From positions 51,677 through 115,676 of the forward strand of contig JAXHVH010000002.1 of NCBI GenBank assembly GCA_034189085.1: a DNA stretch of 64,000 nucleotides, read 5' to 3'. This DNA comes from M55B129 sp034189085 (GTDB taxonomy: Bacteria > Bacillota > Dethiobacteria > DTU022). Below the pieces are notes generated by a model. The model saw only the letters and a list, made by a program, of their open reading frames with translations. It had not been told where the DNA came from and ran no database searches. Positions within the stretch are counted from its first letter, which is position 1. Every line of letters begins with the position of its first letter. This document shows, piece by piece, positions 25,231-34,752 of this stretch. A program made the translations under genes and the position numbers.

Positions 25231-26778
25231 ATGACAAAAGAAGAACAACAACAGTCAAAAAATGAGAAAATCTATCTCTTTGACAGTACCCTGCGTGATG
25301 GAGAACAGACTCCTGGTGCACGCCTTAATTATGATGAAAAACTTGAGGTAGCCCGCCAGCTGGCCCGATTAAATGTGGATATAATCGAAGCCGGGTTTCC
25401 TATCTCATCACCCGGTGAACTGAAGGCAGTTAAAGCCATCTCCAGGGGAGTAAAAGGCCCCACTATTTGCGCCCTGGCCCGGGCAGTACATGGCGATATC
25501 GATGTCGCTGCCGATGCAGTAAAAGAGGCGGAAAAACCGAGGATTCATGTTTTTCTTGGAGCTTCCGATATTCACATGCAGTATAAATTGAAAAAAGAAC
25601 CTGCTGTGCTTCTTGAACAGGCTGTTGACGCTGTCAAATATGCTCGCCGTTTCACTGATGATGTTGAATACTCCCCTGAAGATGCCACCAGGGCTCGGGA
25701 AGAATATCTTTATACTCTTTTGGAAGAGGTCATCAAGGCAGGCGCCACGGTGATTAATATTCCCGATACGGTTGGTTATGCCGTCCCTGAAGAGTTTGGG
25801 GCTCTTATTGCCCGTTTGCGGGAAAAAGTAACCGGCATGGACAGGGTAACTCTCAGCGTTCACTGCCATAATGACCTCGGATTGGCCGTGGCCAATTCTC
25901 TGGAGGCTTTGAAAAACGGCGCGCGGCAAATTGAATGTAACATTAACGGTATCGGTGAACGAGCCGGTAATGCTGCTCTCGAAGAAATTGCCGTTGCCCT
26001 GCGTATTCGACAAAATTATTTTCCCTATTATACCGACCTCAATTTTCCTGAAATCTACCGCACCAGCCGCCTGGTCAGCAAACTAACCCGGATTGCCGTA
26101 CCTGTAAACAAGGCGGTTGTTGGGCTGAATGCTTTTGCCCATTCATCGGGCATCCACCAGGACGGTATTTTAAAAAACAAGAATACATACGAAATAATCG
26201 ACGCCGAACTTATAGGCAGCAAGGCTGCCCAGATGTGTCTGACAGCCCGTTCCGGCAGGGCGGCTGTTTCCGACCAGCTCAATAAACTTGGCTTTTCCCT
26301 TTCCTCTGAACAGCTGGAAACTATCTACACCCATTTTGTAGAACTGGCTGACAAGAAAAAAGAAATGTATCCGGAAGATCTCGAAGCACTGGCTCTGGAT
26401 CACCTTTCGACTACCGAGCCCCTTTACAAGCTTGATTATTTACAGACGGTAAGTGGCAGCAAAAGCATCCCGGCTGCGGTAATCCGTCTTAAAAAAGAAG
26501 ATGGCAGTACCTTTGAAGAAGTAGCTGTTGGTACCGGCCCTATTGATGCCGCTTACAACGCTATCAACAAGGTCACCGGTTTAAGCATCGGACTGGACAG
26601 TTACCGGATTAATGCTGTTACCCGGGGTCGCGATGCCCTTGGTGAAGTGCAGGTTAAGATGTCTTACCAGGATAAGTCCATAATTGGCCGTGGTACCAGC
26701 ACCGACATCATTGAAGCCAGTGTTAAAGCTTATCTTAACGGACTCAATAAACTCCTCCGGATCAACGGTTACGAGTAG
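25231..26778 (+). CDS. leuA: 2-Isopropylmalate synthase
   Basis: This enzyme condenses acetyl-CoA with 2-oxoisovalerate, the first committed step of leucine synthesis. The HMGL-like barrel starts with STLRDGEQTPGA (near residue 19), metal residues lie in HCHNDLGLA (near 210), and the C-terminal LeuA regulatory dimer domain is complete. ATG 25231 follows GGAGGT by seven bases; 515 residues. The leucine T-box upstream confirms its role. Unusually, no leuB, leuC, leuD or ilv gene follows; lexA does. Confidence 0.95.
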   Translation: MTKEEQQQSKNEKIYLFDSTLRDGEQTPGARLNYDEKLEVARQLARLNVDIIEAGFPISSPGELKAVKAISRGVKGPTICALARAVHGDIDVAADAVKEAEKPRIHVFLGASDIHMQYKLKKEPAVLLEQAVDAVKYARRFTDDVEYSPEDATRAREEYLYTLLEEVIKAGATVINIPDTVGYAVPEEFGALIARLREKVTGMDRVTLSVHCHNDLGLAVANSLEALKNGARQIECNINGIGERAGNAALEEIAVALRIRQNYFPYYTDLNFPEIYRTSRLVSKLTRIAVPVNKAVVGLNAFAHSSGIHQDGILKNKNTYEIIDAELIGSKAAQMCLTARSGRAAVSDQLNKLGFSLSSEQLETIYTHFVELADKKKEMYPEDLEALALDHLSTTEPLYKLDYLQTVSGSKSIPAAVIRLKKEDGSTFEEVAVGTGPIDAAYNAINKVTGLSIGLDSYRINAVTRGRDALGEVQVKMSYQDKSIIGRGTSTDIIEASVKAYLNGLNKLLRINGYE

Positions 26779-26782
26779 AAAC

Positions 26783-26798
26783 GCAAACCATTGTTTGC
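26783..26798 (+). promoter_or_regulatory. Candidate LexA operator at lexA
   Basis: The perfect dyad GCAAACCATTGTTTGC overlaps the -35 of the lexA promoter. It has the architecture of the Bacillota SOS box (GAAC-N4-GTTC) with AAAC-N4-GTTT as its core, so autoregulation by LexA is the simplest reading. Confidence 0.6.
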
Positions 26799-26823
26799 TG
26801 TAAAAGACAATCAATGTTATAAT
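26795..26823 (+). promoter_or_regulatory. lexA promoter
   Basis: A weak -35 (TTGCTG, 26795-26800) is followed 17 bases later by an extended -10 TGTTATAAT (26815-26823). Transcription would begin near 26830, shortly before the GTG start at 26857, which argues against earlier starts. Confidence 0.65.
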
Positions 26824-26856
26824 TTTTTTAAAGTCCATAAGGATCGGGGTGATGAT

Positions 26857-27465
26857 GTGGAACCTTTAACTGAAAAGCAGAAAAGGGTCCTCAGTTTCAT
26901 CGAACAGGAAGTTGAACGATGCAATTACCCTCCTTCAGTCCGGGAGATGTGCCGGGCTCTGGGAATTAGTTCAACTGCTACAGTTCACAGTTACCTCGAT
27001 ATTCTTGAAAATAAAGGCTATATCTCGCGAGAAGCAACCAGACCCCGGGCTATTAAACTTTTATCCAAAATTGGCGAAGATAATGAAAAACGCTGCAGTT
27101 TTATCCCATTGATCGGCAGCATCACTGCCGGTCAGCCTATTTTAGCAGAAGAAAACCGCGAAGGTTATTTTCCCCTTCCCGATACAATAGCCAACGGCCA
27201 GGAATGTTTTGCCCTCAGGGTTTCAGGAAAGAGCATGTTGGGAGCAGGTATCCAGGATGGGGATTTCGTAATAGTCAAACAGCAACGAACCGCACAGGAC
27301 GGGGATATTGTCGCCGCTCTCCTTGGAGACGAAGCAACAATTAAACGTTTTTACAGGGAAAAGGACCATATACGGCTTCAGCCAGAAAATGATTCTTTTT
27401 CCCCAATTCTAACCCGTGAAGTTGAAATAATCGGCAAGGTCATCGGGCTTTTCCGCAAGCTTTAA
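26857..27465 (+). CDS. lexA: SOS repressor LexA
   Basis: This 202-residue repressor has a winged helix-turn-helix (YPPSVREMCRALGISSTATVHSYL) and a latent serine protease. The self-cleavage Ala-Gly lies in ITAGQP, the catalytic Ser in GKSM and the catalytic Lys in EATIKRF. RecA filaments trigger cleavage after DNA damage. GTG 26857 follows GGGGTGA and lies downstream of the promoter; a longer frame from TTG 26791 would start inside the operator. Its stop overlaps the convergent hflX stop by 4 bases. Confidence 0.95.
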   Translation: MEPLTEKQKRVLSFIEQEVERCNYPPSVREMCRALGISSTATVHSYLDILENKGYISREATRPRAIKLLSKIGEDNEKRCSFIPLIGSITAGQPILAEENREGYFPLPDTIANGQECFALRVSGKSMLGAGIQDGDFVIVKQQRTAQDGDIVAALLGDEATIKRFYREKDHIRLQPENDSFSPILTREVEIIGKVIGLFRKL

Positions 27466-28793
27466 TTTCCCTGGTTTTCGTTATCAGTATTATCTTTTAC
27501 CTCAACAGTAACGCCATCCGGTAATTCTGTGAAGGGCATCAATTTATCGGCCAGTTCCCGGTCTACTATAACCGTAAGCTCAAGATAATCACTCCTGTAT
27601 TCCAGGCAGTCTATTCTCGCCCTTTCCTGCAGCATTGCATAAAGCTTGCCCTCTCTATAGGGAAGATAAATTTTCATCCTCATTCCAGCGCTGCTGAGCA
27701 TAAGCTCAGTTTTTTTTATTAACTCTGTCATTCCTTCTCCTGTCAGGGCTGATATAAACAGCGCTTCCGGAAATTCATGTTTCAGGAATTTAATCTCACT
27801 CTTTCCAGTAAGAAGATCCACCTTGTTGAAAACGAGCAGTTCGCGGGTTTCAGCCTGAGGATCAATTTTTTTTAAGTGTGAATGAACTGTTTTAATATGG
27901 TTCAGATAATCGGGATGGCTTAAATCAATTACATGGATCAGCATATCCGCCGCTTCTATTTCTTCCAGGGTGGCCTGAAAGGCTGTCACCAGCTGCCGGG
28001 GCAATTTTTCTATAAAACCAACTGTATCAGTAAAAAGGACTTCCCTCCCTCCTTCCATCATTCCCCGCCTGGTAGCAGGATCGAGGGTTGCAAATACTTT
28101 ATCTTCTGTATAAAGATCCGCCCCTGTCAGGGCATTGAGAAGGGTAGATTTACCTGCATTTGTATAACCCACCAGGCTGACAACAGCACATCTGTTACGC
28201 CTGCGTCGTTTCCTGTGAATGGCACGGTGTTTCCTGATGGCAATAATTTCTTTTTTTAGATCGCTGATCCGGCGGCGAATAACCCGGCGATCAACTTCGA
28301 GCTTGGTTTCGCCCGGCCCGCGTGTCCCGATGCCACCACCAAGCCTGGAAAGGGTGCTGCCGAGTCCTGTTAATCTTGGCAGTAAATAGCTCATCTGGGC
28401 CAATTCAACCTGCAACCTGCCTTCTCTGGATCTGGCGCGATTAGCGAATATATCGAGAATCAGGGCAGAACGATCAATTACTTTTTTGTTTATAACCCGA
28501 TCAAGATTTATTATTTGGGAAGGCGACAGCTCATCATTGAAAATTACCAGATCGGCTGATAATTCTTCTGCAAGGGTAGCCACTTCTTTGGCTTTGCCCG
28601 GCCCGACATAAAAAGCGCTGTCAGGTGTGCTCCTTTTCTGATCTACCTGAAAGATAACCTCCGCTCCGGCTGTATCGGCCAGGAGCTTCAACTCTTCCAT
28701 GGATTTCACAAAATTTTCATGTGGTTTTCCGCGGTCCAGCCCTATCAGGATCGCTTTTTCTTTTGTCGTAGCCAGAGTTGTCATATTTTTCAT
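27462..28793 (-). CDS. hflX: GTPase HflX
   Basis: This 443-residue ribosome-associated Obg-like GTPase splits stalled or stressed 70S ribosomes. The N-terminal HflX domain is followed by the glycine-rich GGGIGTRGPGETKLE loop. The G domain carries GYTNAGKST, DTVGF and NKVD motifs. It lies last in the miaB-mutS-mutL-miaA-hfq-hflX series, but a strong terminator separates it from hfq, so it may have its own promoter. Confidence 0.95.
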   Translation of the reverse strand: MKNMTTLATTKEKAILIGLDRGKPHENFVKSMEELKLLADTAGAEVIFQVDQKRSTPDSAFYVGPGKAKEVATLAEELSADLVIFNDELSPSQIINLDRVINKKVIDRSALILDIFANRARSREGRLQVELAQMSYLLPRLTGLGSTLSRLGGGIGTRGPGETKLEVDRRVIRRRISDLKKEIIAIRKHRAIHRKRRRRNRCAVVSLVGYTNAGKSTLLNALTGADLYTEDKVFATLDPATRRGMMEGGREVLFTDTVGFIEKLPRQLVTAFQATLEEIEAADMLIHVIDLSHPDYLNHIKTVHSHLKKIDPQAETRELLVFNKVDLLTGKSEIKFLKHEFPEALFISALTGEGMTELIKKTELMLSSAGMRMKIYLPYREGKLYAMLQERARIDCLEYRSDYLELTVIVDRELADKLMPFTELPDGVTVEVKDNTDNENQGN

Positions 28794-28868
28794 CCAGTCA
28801 TTTCAGCTCCAATTAATAACATCTTACTGATCAATTATTCATAGTTGCCTTGATTTACTTCTCATCGC

Positions 28869-28899
28869 AAAAAGACACTCTTCTGGCGAGTGTCTTTTT
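28869..28899 (-). terminator. Bidirectional terminator between hfq and hflX
   Basis: A perfect 12-pair stem (AAAAAGACACTC, 28869-28880, with 28888-28899) ends in T-runs on both strands. It follows hfq on the minus strand and precedes hflX. Confidence 0.85.
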
Positions 28900-28926
28900 A
28901 ACTTACCTTTTGCAATCAATAATAAA

Positions 28927-29190
28927 TCAGTTTTCAACAGTTTCCTCTTCTCCGCCGTTTTCCTCTTCAGAAACACGGAGATTGATATTGCGGATTGGGA
29001 TTATCGTTGAAACGGCATGCTTGTAAACCAACTGTTGTTTACCCTCTACATCAAGAAGAATGGTGAAATTATCAAAACTGCGGACAATGCCTTTAATCTG
29101 ATACCCGTTGACAAGAAATACTGTAGTTAACATATTTTCTTTCCGAGCCTGGTTTAAAAAAGTATCCTGTAAATTGATCATGCCTTTCAT
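28927..29190 (-). CDS. hfq: RNA chaperone Hfq
   Basis: This 87-residue Sm-like hexamer subunit binds small RNAs and mRNAs. The Sm1 segment (LQDTFLNQARKENMLTTVFL) and the Sm2 YKHAVSTI motif are canonical, and the tail is acidic. ATG 29190 lies eight bases after GAGGAG and overlaps the miaA stop by 4 bases; a second ATG three codons later is possible. The miaA-hfq pairing is highly conserved. Confidence 0.96.
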   Translation of the reverse strand: MKGMINLQDTFLNQARKENMLTTVFLVNGYQIKGIVRSFDNFTILLDVEGKQQLVYKHAVSTIIPIRNINLRVSEEENGGEEETVEN

Positions 29191-30188
29191 ATATCGGGCT
29201 CCTCTCTGTCTATTGCTTTGCGAACTATATTCGCCTGTGATGGTGCCAGATCCTTCACTTTGTTGTAAATAATTTCAGCAGCCTGGCTGTGAGAAAAATC
29301 AGCTGTTATTTCCAGCCAGCAAATATCCTTTTCCCGCCGGAACCATGTTAGCTGTCTCTTGGCCAGATTGCGGGTTTCTTTTTTAATACTGGCCACCATT
29401 TCCTGCCAGCTATATAGACCCTTAATGTATCCTTCCATTTGTCGATAACCAAGGATTTGCATACCGGGCATTTTACCATTGTAACCTTTCGCATAAAGAT
29501 GGCTTACCTCTTCGACAAACCCTTCTTCAATCATCACCTCTACTCTTTGTTCAATTCTTTTGTAGAGAAGATGACGTTCCATATTCAAGCCGTATTTTAC
29601 AGTTCTATAGGGTGTTACCCGGTGAGATGTTTTCTCAACCTGACTGGAGATAGGCTTCCCTTCTGCGTAATATACTTCCAATGCTCTTATAATACGCTTC
29701 TGATCATGGGGATGGATTGCAGAAGCAGCCTTTGGATCCACCTTTTTCAGGGTTGAATACAATTTTCCGACTCCCTCCCGGCTCGCCTTATCCTGCAGTT
29801 CCTCCCGCAGCTTCGGTGAAGGACCCTTTTTGCCAAAAGCATAGCGATCAGTCACCGCTTTGATGTATAAGCCTGTTCCTCCAACCATAAAGGGCATTTT
29901 TCCACTATTCCAAATCTCGATGATCGTTTTATCAGCTGCTTTTTGATATTCGGCCGCACTGTAAGGTTGATCCGGTTCCAGCAAATCAATGAGGTGGTGT
30001 TTTACTTTGCCCTGTTCTTCAACGGTCGGTTTAGCTGTTCCAACATCAAGGCCCCTGTATATTTGAGCGGAATCGGCGCTGATTATTTCTGTTTCCAGCA
30101 TTTCAGCCAGTTTTATGGCTGCAGCAGTTTTGCCAACCGCTGTTGGGCCCACCAGGACCAGCAGGGGGATCTTGTTCTTCTCCGTCAA
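29187..30188 (-). CDS. miaA: tRNA dimethylallyltransferase MiaA
   Basis: This enzyme adds a dimethylallyl group to A37 of tRNAs reading UNN codons. The P-loop GPTAVGKT (residues 13-20), SADSAQIYRGLDVGTAKP and GGTGLYI are diagnostic. At 333 residues it is slightly longer than average. TTG at 30188 follows GGGAGG. The product A37 is then methylthiolated by MiaB, encoded in the same block. Confidence 0.96.
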   Translation of the reverse strand: MTEKNKIPLLVLVGPTAVGKTAAAIKLAEMLETEIISADSAQIYRGLDVGTAKPTVEEQGKVKHHLIDLLEPDQPYSAAEYQKAADKTIIEIWNSGKMPFMVGGTGLYIKAVTDRYAFGKKGPSPKLREELQDKASREGVGKLYSTLKKVDPKAASAIHPHDQKRIIRALEVYYAEGKPISSQVEKTSHRVTPYRTVKYGLNMERHLLYKRIEQRVEVMIEEGFVEEVSHLYAKGYNGKMPGMQILGYRQMEGYIKGLYSWQEMVASIKKETRNLAKRQLTWFRREKDICWLEITADFSHSQAAEIIYNKVKDLAPSQANIVRKAIDREEPDI

Positions 30189-30280
30189 AGATCTTTTCCT
30201 CCCTCATTTTTTCAATCTTCTTTGTCAAATAATCTTTTACACAATTTATGCTGTACTCTTCTTTGAAGCACAAATATCTT

Positions 30281-32071
30281 CTATCCACCGTAGCGTTGAA
30301 AACTCTTTTCCAGCTCTTTTCTCTTAAAATGTATTACTGTTGGTCTGCCGTGCGGACAGTTTTGCGCACCGGCAACCGGCGACCACAACCGTAAGAGTTG
30401 TTCCATTTCTTCCCTGGTCAGCAACTGTTTTGCTTTAATGGCTCGATGACAGGCCACCGTAGCCATAATTTTATCCCTGCAATCTTCATCACTCTCACTG
30501 TCGATGTAAATCATTTCTTCCAGTATCTTATAAATATAATCGCTGGTAATGCTCCCATCTACTGTAAATGGAACTGCTCTTATGGCGTAGCTGTCCCGTC
30601 CAAGGGGCTGGAGATTGAAACCAGTTTCTTCAAGCAGGGGCAACATATGAGGTATCCGCTCTCGCCATGAAGCGGGCAATTCAACAGTTACAGGCATAGT
30701 CAGCTGGCAGCTATACTTATGCAAATCTTTACGGCTTTTTGCTTCCTTTAATTGATGGTAAATCGCTTTTTCGTGGGCTGCATGCTGATCTATGAGCAGG
30801 AGATCTTCGCCTTTCTGAACTACAAGGTAACTTTGTAAATATTGCCCTATGAGCCTCATTTCATCGCTTTCCCCATTTTCATGAAGGGGATTTTTCCCTT
30901 TTACCGGAAAATTTTCAGGTTGGTTCGATCTTTGTGTCCCTTCTCTAATAACATTGCTGTAATCAAGACCGGCAGGTTCAAACAATACCTGAGACGGTCG
31001 TGTTTCATTCTCCATTTCATCAACTGACGTCCGGTAACCTGTTGACTCTTCCACCTGCCCCGGCCAGCCAGGTAAAATTACCTTTTCCCGGAGAGCCATT
31101 TTAACTGACCGAAAAATGAGGCCCTTTATCAATTCGCTGTCAGCAAATCGTATTTCCGTTTTTGCAGGGTGAACATTAACATCCAGCTTATCTGAAGATA
31201 TTTCTATTCTTAAAACAGCCAGAGGATGACGATGCCCGGGTAGAAGTTCTTCATATCCTCTTTCCAGGGTATTGACAATAAGCTGGTTTTTGATCACTCT
31301 CCCGTTGACAACAGCCGTGATCCAGCGTCTTGAGGATCGTGTTAAATAAGGAGCCGATATGTAGCCTTCGATGGAACAACCATTTTCTTTGTCTTTCCTT
31401 TTCAGGGCAATCATAGCCTCGGCCGTTTCAGGTCCGTAAATTGCTGCAATAGTGTGGTAAAGGTTATCGTCTCCCGTTGTTTCAAGTAATCTGCGAGGCC
31501 CGCTCTGCAAAACAAATGAGACAGAAGGCCAGGCTAAGGCCATTTCTGTAAGCAGAAAACTAATTTTGGCCGATTCAGCCGCTCTTGATCGTAGAAATTT
31601 CAACCTGCCCGGAGTGTTATAAAACAATTCTCTTACTTCCACTCTTGTTCCTGAAGGAGCACCCACTTCATCGAAACTGATCACTTCACCCCCGGCCAGA
31701 TCAATTCTGTAACCGCTTAACATCTCTTCAGCTCTTGATGTAAGTGCTACTTTCGACACGGCTGCTATGCTGGGCAGGGCTTCTCCGCGAAATCCAAGAC
31801 TCCTTAAAGAAAATAGATCTTCAAGTTTATCAATTTTACTGGTGGCAAATCTTTTGAAAGCAAGAGGGATTTCCTGTTTATTCATGCCGCAGCCATTATC
31901 TGTAACCGAGATTATTTCTTTCCCTCCCCCTTCTATAGCAATCTCAATCCTGGTTGCTCCTGCATCGAGGGAATTTTCAACAAGTTCTTTAACCACCGAG
32001 GCCGGGTTATCAATTACTTCTCCTGCAGCAATCTGTTCGGCAGTTGATTTGCTTAATATTTTTATAGTCAT
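30281..32071 (-). CDS. mutL: DNA mismatch repair protein MutL
   Basis: This 596-residue GHKL ATPase of mismatch repair has ELVENSLDAGA, DNGCGM and GFRGEALPSI at the N-terminus. The C-terminus has the endonuclease-type features DQHAAHE, ACHRAIKA and CPHGRPT. The strict DQHA(x)2E(x)4E motif has His at its last position, so activity should be tested rather than assumed. ATG overlaps the mutS stop (ATGA). Confidence 0.95.
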   Translation of the reverse strand: MTIKILSKSTAEQIAAGEVIDNPASVVKELVENSLDAGATRIEIAIEGGGKEIISVTDNGCGMNKQEIPLAFKRFATSKIDKLEDLFSLRSLGFRGEALPSIAAVSKVALTSRAEEMLSGYRIDLAGGEVISFDEVGAPSGTRVEVRELFYNTPGRLKFLRSRAAESAKISFLLTEMALAWPSVSFVLQSGPRRLLETTGDDNLYHTIAAIYGPETAEAMIALKRKDKENGCSIEGYISAPYLTRSSRRWITAVVNGRVIKNQLIVNTLERGYEELLPGHRHPLAVLRIEISSDKLDVNVHPAKTEIRFADSELIKGLIFRSVKMALREKVILPGWPGQVEESTGYRTSVDEMENETRPSQVLFEPAGLDYSNVIREGTQRSNQPENFPVKGKNPLHENGESDEMRLIGQYLQSYLVVQKGEDLLLIDQHAAHEKAIYHQLKEAKSRKDLHKYSCQLTMPVTVELPASWRERIPHMLPLLEETGFNLQPLGRDSYAIRAVPFTVDGSITSDYIYKILEEMIYIDSESDEDCRDKIMATVACHRAIKAKQLLTREEMEQLLRLWSPVAGAQNCPHGRPTVIHFKRKELEKSFQRYGG

Positions 32072-34707
32072 CTGTGTTCATCTCCCACCGTGTTATGCTC
32101 ATCATCACCCAGAAGGGCCTGCTGCAGGGAAAACATTTTATGCAGTGCTTCGAGCGGAGTAGTATTGTCTAAATCAATATTTTTCAATTCATCAATAATT
32201 TCAAATTCGCGACTATGATTTTCTGCAGGGTTGGTAACCATGGGCAGCAAGCTGAGCTGCCTCTCGGAAGCGGATGAAGATGCCAGTTCAAGTTCCACTA
32301 GGATTTCTTCTGCTCTAATCAGTACTTCCAGTGGCACTCCAGCCAGTCTGGCCACATTGATCCCATAACTTTTGTCCGCTCGCCCAGCCACGATTTGCCT
32401 TAAGAAAATGACCTCTTTACCCCTCTCTTTAACAGCCATCGTATAATTTTTAATGCCTTCTATTTCTCCTTCCAGGTCGGTTAATTCATGATAATGGGTT
32501 GAAAAAAGGGTTTTCGATTGCATTTTTTTAACGATATATTCAATAACACTGCGGGCAATACTCATACCATCATACGTACTGGTTCCCCGGCCAATTTCAT
32601 CCAGGATGATTAAACTATCGCGGGTTGCTTCTTTTAAGATCGAAGCTGTTTCTTTCATTTCCACCATGAAAGTGCTCTGCCCTCGACTCAAATCATCACT
32701 TGCACCAACTCTGGCAAAGATTCGATCAAATACTGGCATTTCCGCTTTTTCTGCAGGAACAAAACTGCCCATCTGGGCCATTACGGCAATCAGGGCTGCG
32801 CTTCGAATATAAGTACTTTTACCGGCCATATTGGGTCCTGTAATAATTAATAAAAACTCACGCTGGTCCATCTTAATATCGTTGGGGATAAACCTTTCAG
32901 CAACCATTTGTTCAACAACCGGGTGACGGGCTTTTTTGATTTGCATTTGCGAACTGTTGCTGAAATAGGGGCGACTGTAATCATTTTTTTCTGCCTGTTC
33001 AGCCAGAGTCCTGATACAATCGACCACCGCTGTGCTGAAGGAGGCCTCCAGAAGATTATTGGTGTAATCCCTGGAAATTTTTTGTCTCAAGTCTTCAAAA
33101 AGGGAATATTCCAGGGCAGCTATCTTTTCCCTGGCGCTGATAATCTCATCTTCCATGGTATTAAGTTCTTCCGTTGTGTAACGCTCGGCATTAACCAGAG
33201 TCTGCTTGCGGTGATACTCCGGGGGAACCAGGTTAAGATTAGGTTTGGTCACCTCGATATAATAGCCAAAATTGCGGTTGTAACCGATCCGCATTGATTT
33301 GATTCCTGTTCTTTCTTTCTCCCTCTTCTCGAATTCAAGGAGTATATCGCTGCTTTCCCTGGCGTATTTACGCAGGCGATCAACTTCATCATCATATCCT
33401 TTTTTGAAAAGCCCTCCTTCTTTCAGGGAAAGCGGCGGATCTTCTACCAGTGCCTTTTCGAGCAATTCGATTAGATCTCTAAAAGATGGCATGCCCTGGC
33501 CGGCATTACGTGTCAGTTCTGAGTTACATCCGGCCGTCTGCTCCTTAAGTATTTCTATTGATTGAAGAGTGTTCTTCAAGGCAACCAGGTCACGGGCTGT
33601 TACTCTTTCATAAGAAAGCCTGCTGCAAAAACGCTCCAAATCAAATATATCTCTCTGAATACTGGAAATTTTCCGCCTCAGGAGAGGTTTACGGACAAAT
33701 TCTTCCACTGCTTCAAGCCTTTTTTCAATTAATCCTTTTCTGCACAGTGGTTGTTCCACCCATCGCCTCATCAAACGTTTGCCCATGGCCGTTACACAGT
33801 GATCAAGCAACCCCAGCAAGCTGCCTTGTTTTTCCCCTTCCCTGAGGGAGCGGTATAATTCCAGATTTCGGACTGTTGTCGCATCAAGACTCATATTCTC
33901 CCGTGGGAAATAAAGATCGAGATGATGGAAATGCTTAGCTCCTGCAGGCAGCTGCTGCAGCGCACTTAAATAAACCAGGGCTGTTGCTGCTGCCTGAGCG
34001 GCAAAGGGATAATTATGAAGCTCTAAGTTCTCCCAGTTATCTTCTTCCCATTGCCCCCTGATCAGTTCCTGTACTTCCTCCAGCGCTGTGACTGGATTAT
34101 AAAGATCGATTAACCCTTTATGTCCGCTCCCAAAAAGATTTCTGCTGGCTGCTTTAATTTCTTCCGATGAACAGAGCAGCTCTGCAGGTTGAAGCCTGGT
34201 CAATTCATCGGTAATAATCTCCCATGCTCCATCCCCTCTCTGCTCTGTTATTTCAAACGTCCCTGTGGAAACATCAATCGCAGCGAGGCCATAGCATCCC
34301 TTGCTCTCATCCCCTACCACTACTGCAAGATAATTGTTACGGCTCTCTTCCAGCATTTCCGGATCGGTAATTGTGCCGGGAGTTAATATCCTCGTTACTT
34401 TCCTTTTAACGAGCCCCTTTGCCTGGGAGGCATCTTCCACCTGTTCACATATTACTACCCTGTAACCTTTGCTTAACAATCTATTCAGGTATATTTCCGC
34501 CGCATGTATTGGCACACCGGCAAGCGGGACAGGGTTTTCACTCCCCGCATCTCGAGAGGTCAAAGCAATGTCCATCTCCCGCGCAGCCGTATAGGCATCT
34601 TCAAAAAAGAATTCATAGAAATCACCAACCTGGAACATTAACAGTTTATCCGGGTGCTGCTCTTTCACAGTACGGTACTGTTCCATCATTGGGCTGCTGC
34701 GGCTCAA
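32068..34707 (-). CDS. mutS: DNA mismatch repair protein MutS
   Basis: This 879-residue mismatch sensor has the N-terminal clamp motif FQVGDFYEFF with the mismatch-probing Phe. The connector, lever and clamp domains are followed by an ABC ATPase with Walker A GPNMAGKST (near residue 623) and DEIGRGTSTYDG. The start is TTG with AAAGGAG. It lies 45 bases after miaB and is coupled to mutL by a 4-base overlap. Confidence 0.97.
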   Translation of the reverse strand: MSRSSPMMEQYRTVKEQHPDKLLMFQVGDFYEFFFEDAYTAAREMDIALTSRDAGSENPVPLAGVPIHAAEIYLNRLLSKGYRVVICEQVEDASQAKGLVKRKVTRILTPGTITDPEMLEESRNNYLAVVVGDESKGCYGLAAIDVSTGTFEITEQRGDGAWEIITDELTRLQPAELLCSSEEIKAASRNLFGSGHKGLIDLYNPVTALEEVQELIRGQWEEDNWENLELHNYPFAAQAAATALVYLSALQQLPAGAKHFHHLDLYFPRENMSLDATTVRNLELYRSLREGEKQGSLLGLLDHCVTAMGKRLMRRWVEQPLCRKGLIEKRLEAVEEFVRKPLLRRKISSIQRDIFDLERFCSRLSYERVTARDLVALKNTLQSIEILKEQTAGCNSELTRNAGQGMPSFRDLIELLEKALVEDPPLSLKEGGLFKKGYDDEVDRLRKYARESSDILLEFEKREKERTGIKSMRIGYNRNFGYYIEVTKPNLNLVPPEYHRKQTLVNAERYTTEELNTMEDEIISAREKIAALEYSLFEDLRQKISRDYTNNLLEASFSTAVVDCIRTLAEQAEKNDYSRPYFSNSSQMQIKKARHPVVEQMVAERFIPNDIKMDQREFLLIITGPNMAGKSTYIRSAALIAVMAQMGSFVPAEKAEMPVFDRIFARVGASDDLSRGQSTFMVEMKETASILKEATRDSLIILDEIGRGTSTYDGMSIARSVIEYIVKKMQSKTLFSTHYHELTDLEGEIEGIKNYTMAVKERGKEVIFLRQIVAGRADKSYGINVARLAGVPLEVLIRAEEILVELELASSSASERQLSLLPMVTNPAENHSREFEIIDELKNIDLDNTTPLEALHKMFSLQQALLGDDEHNTVGDEHR

Positions 34708-34752
34708 ATTAAGTCTCCTTTCAACGCAAATTTTAAGGATTTTTTAATGATC

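Noticed and set aside
26791..26856. Upstream extension of lexA from TTG 26791
   Set aside because: It would begin inside the operator and before the promoter -10; GTG 26857 has the ribosome site.
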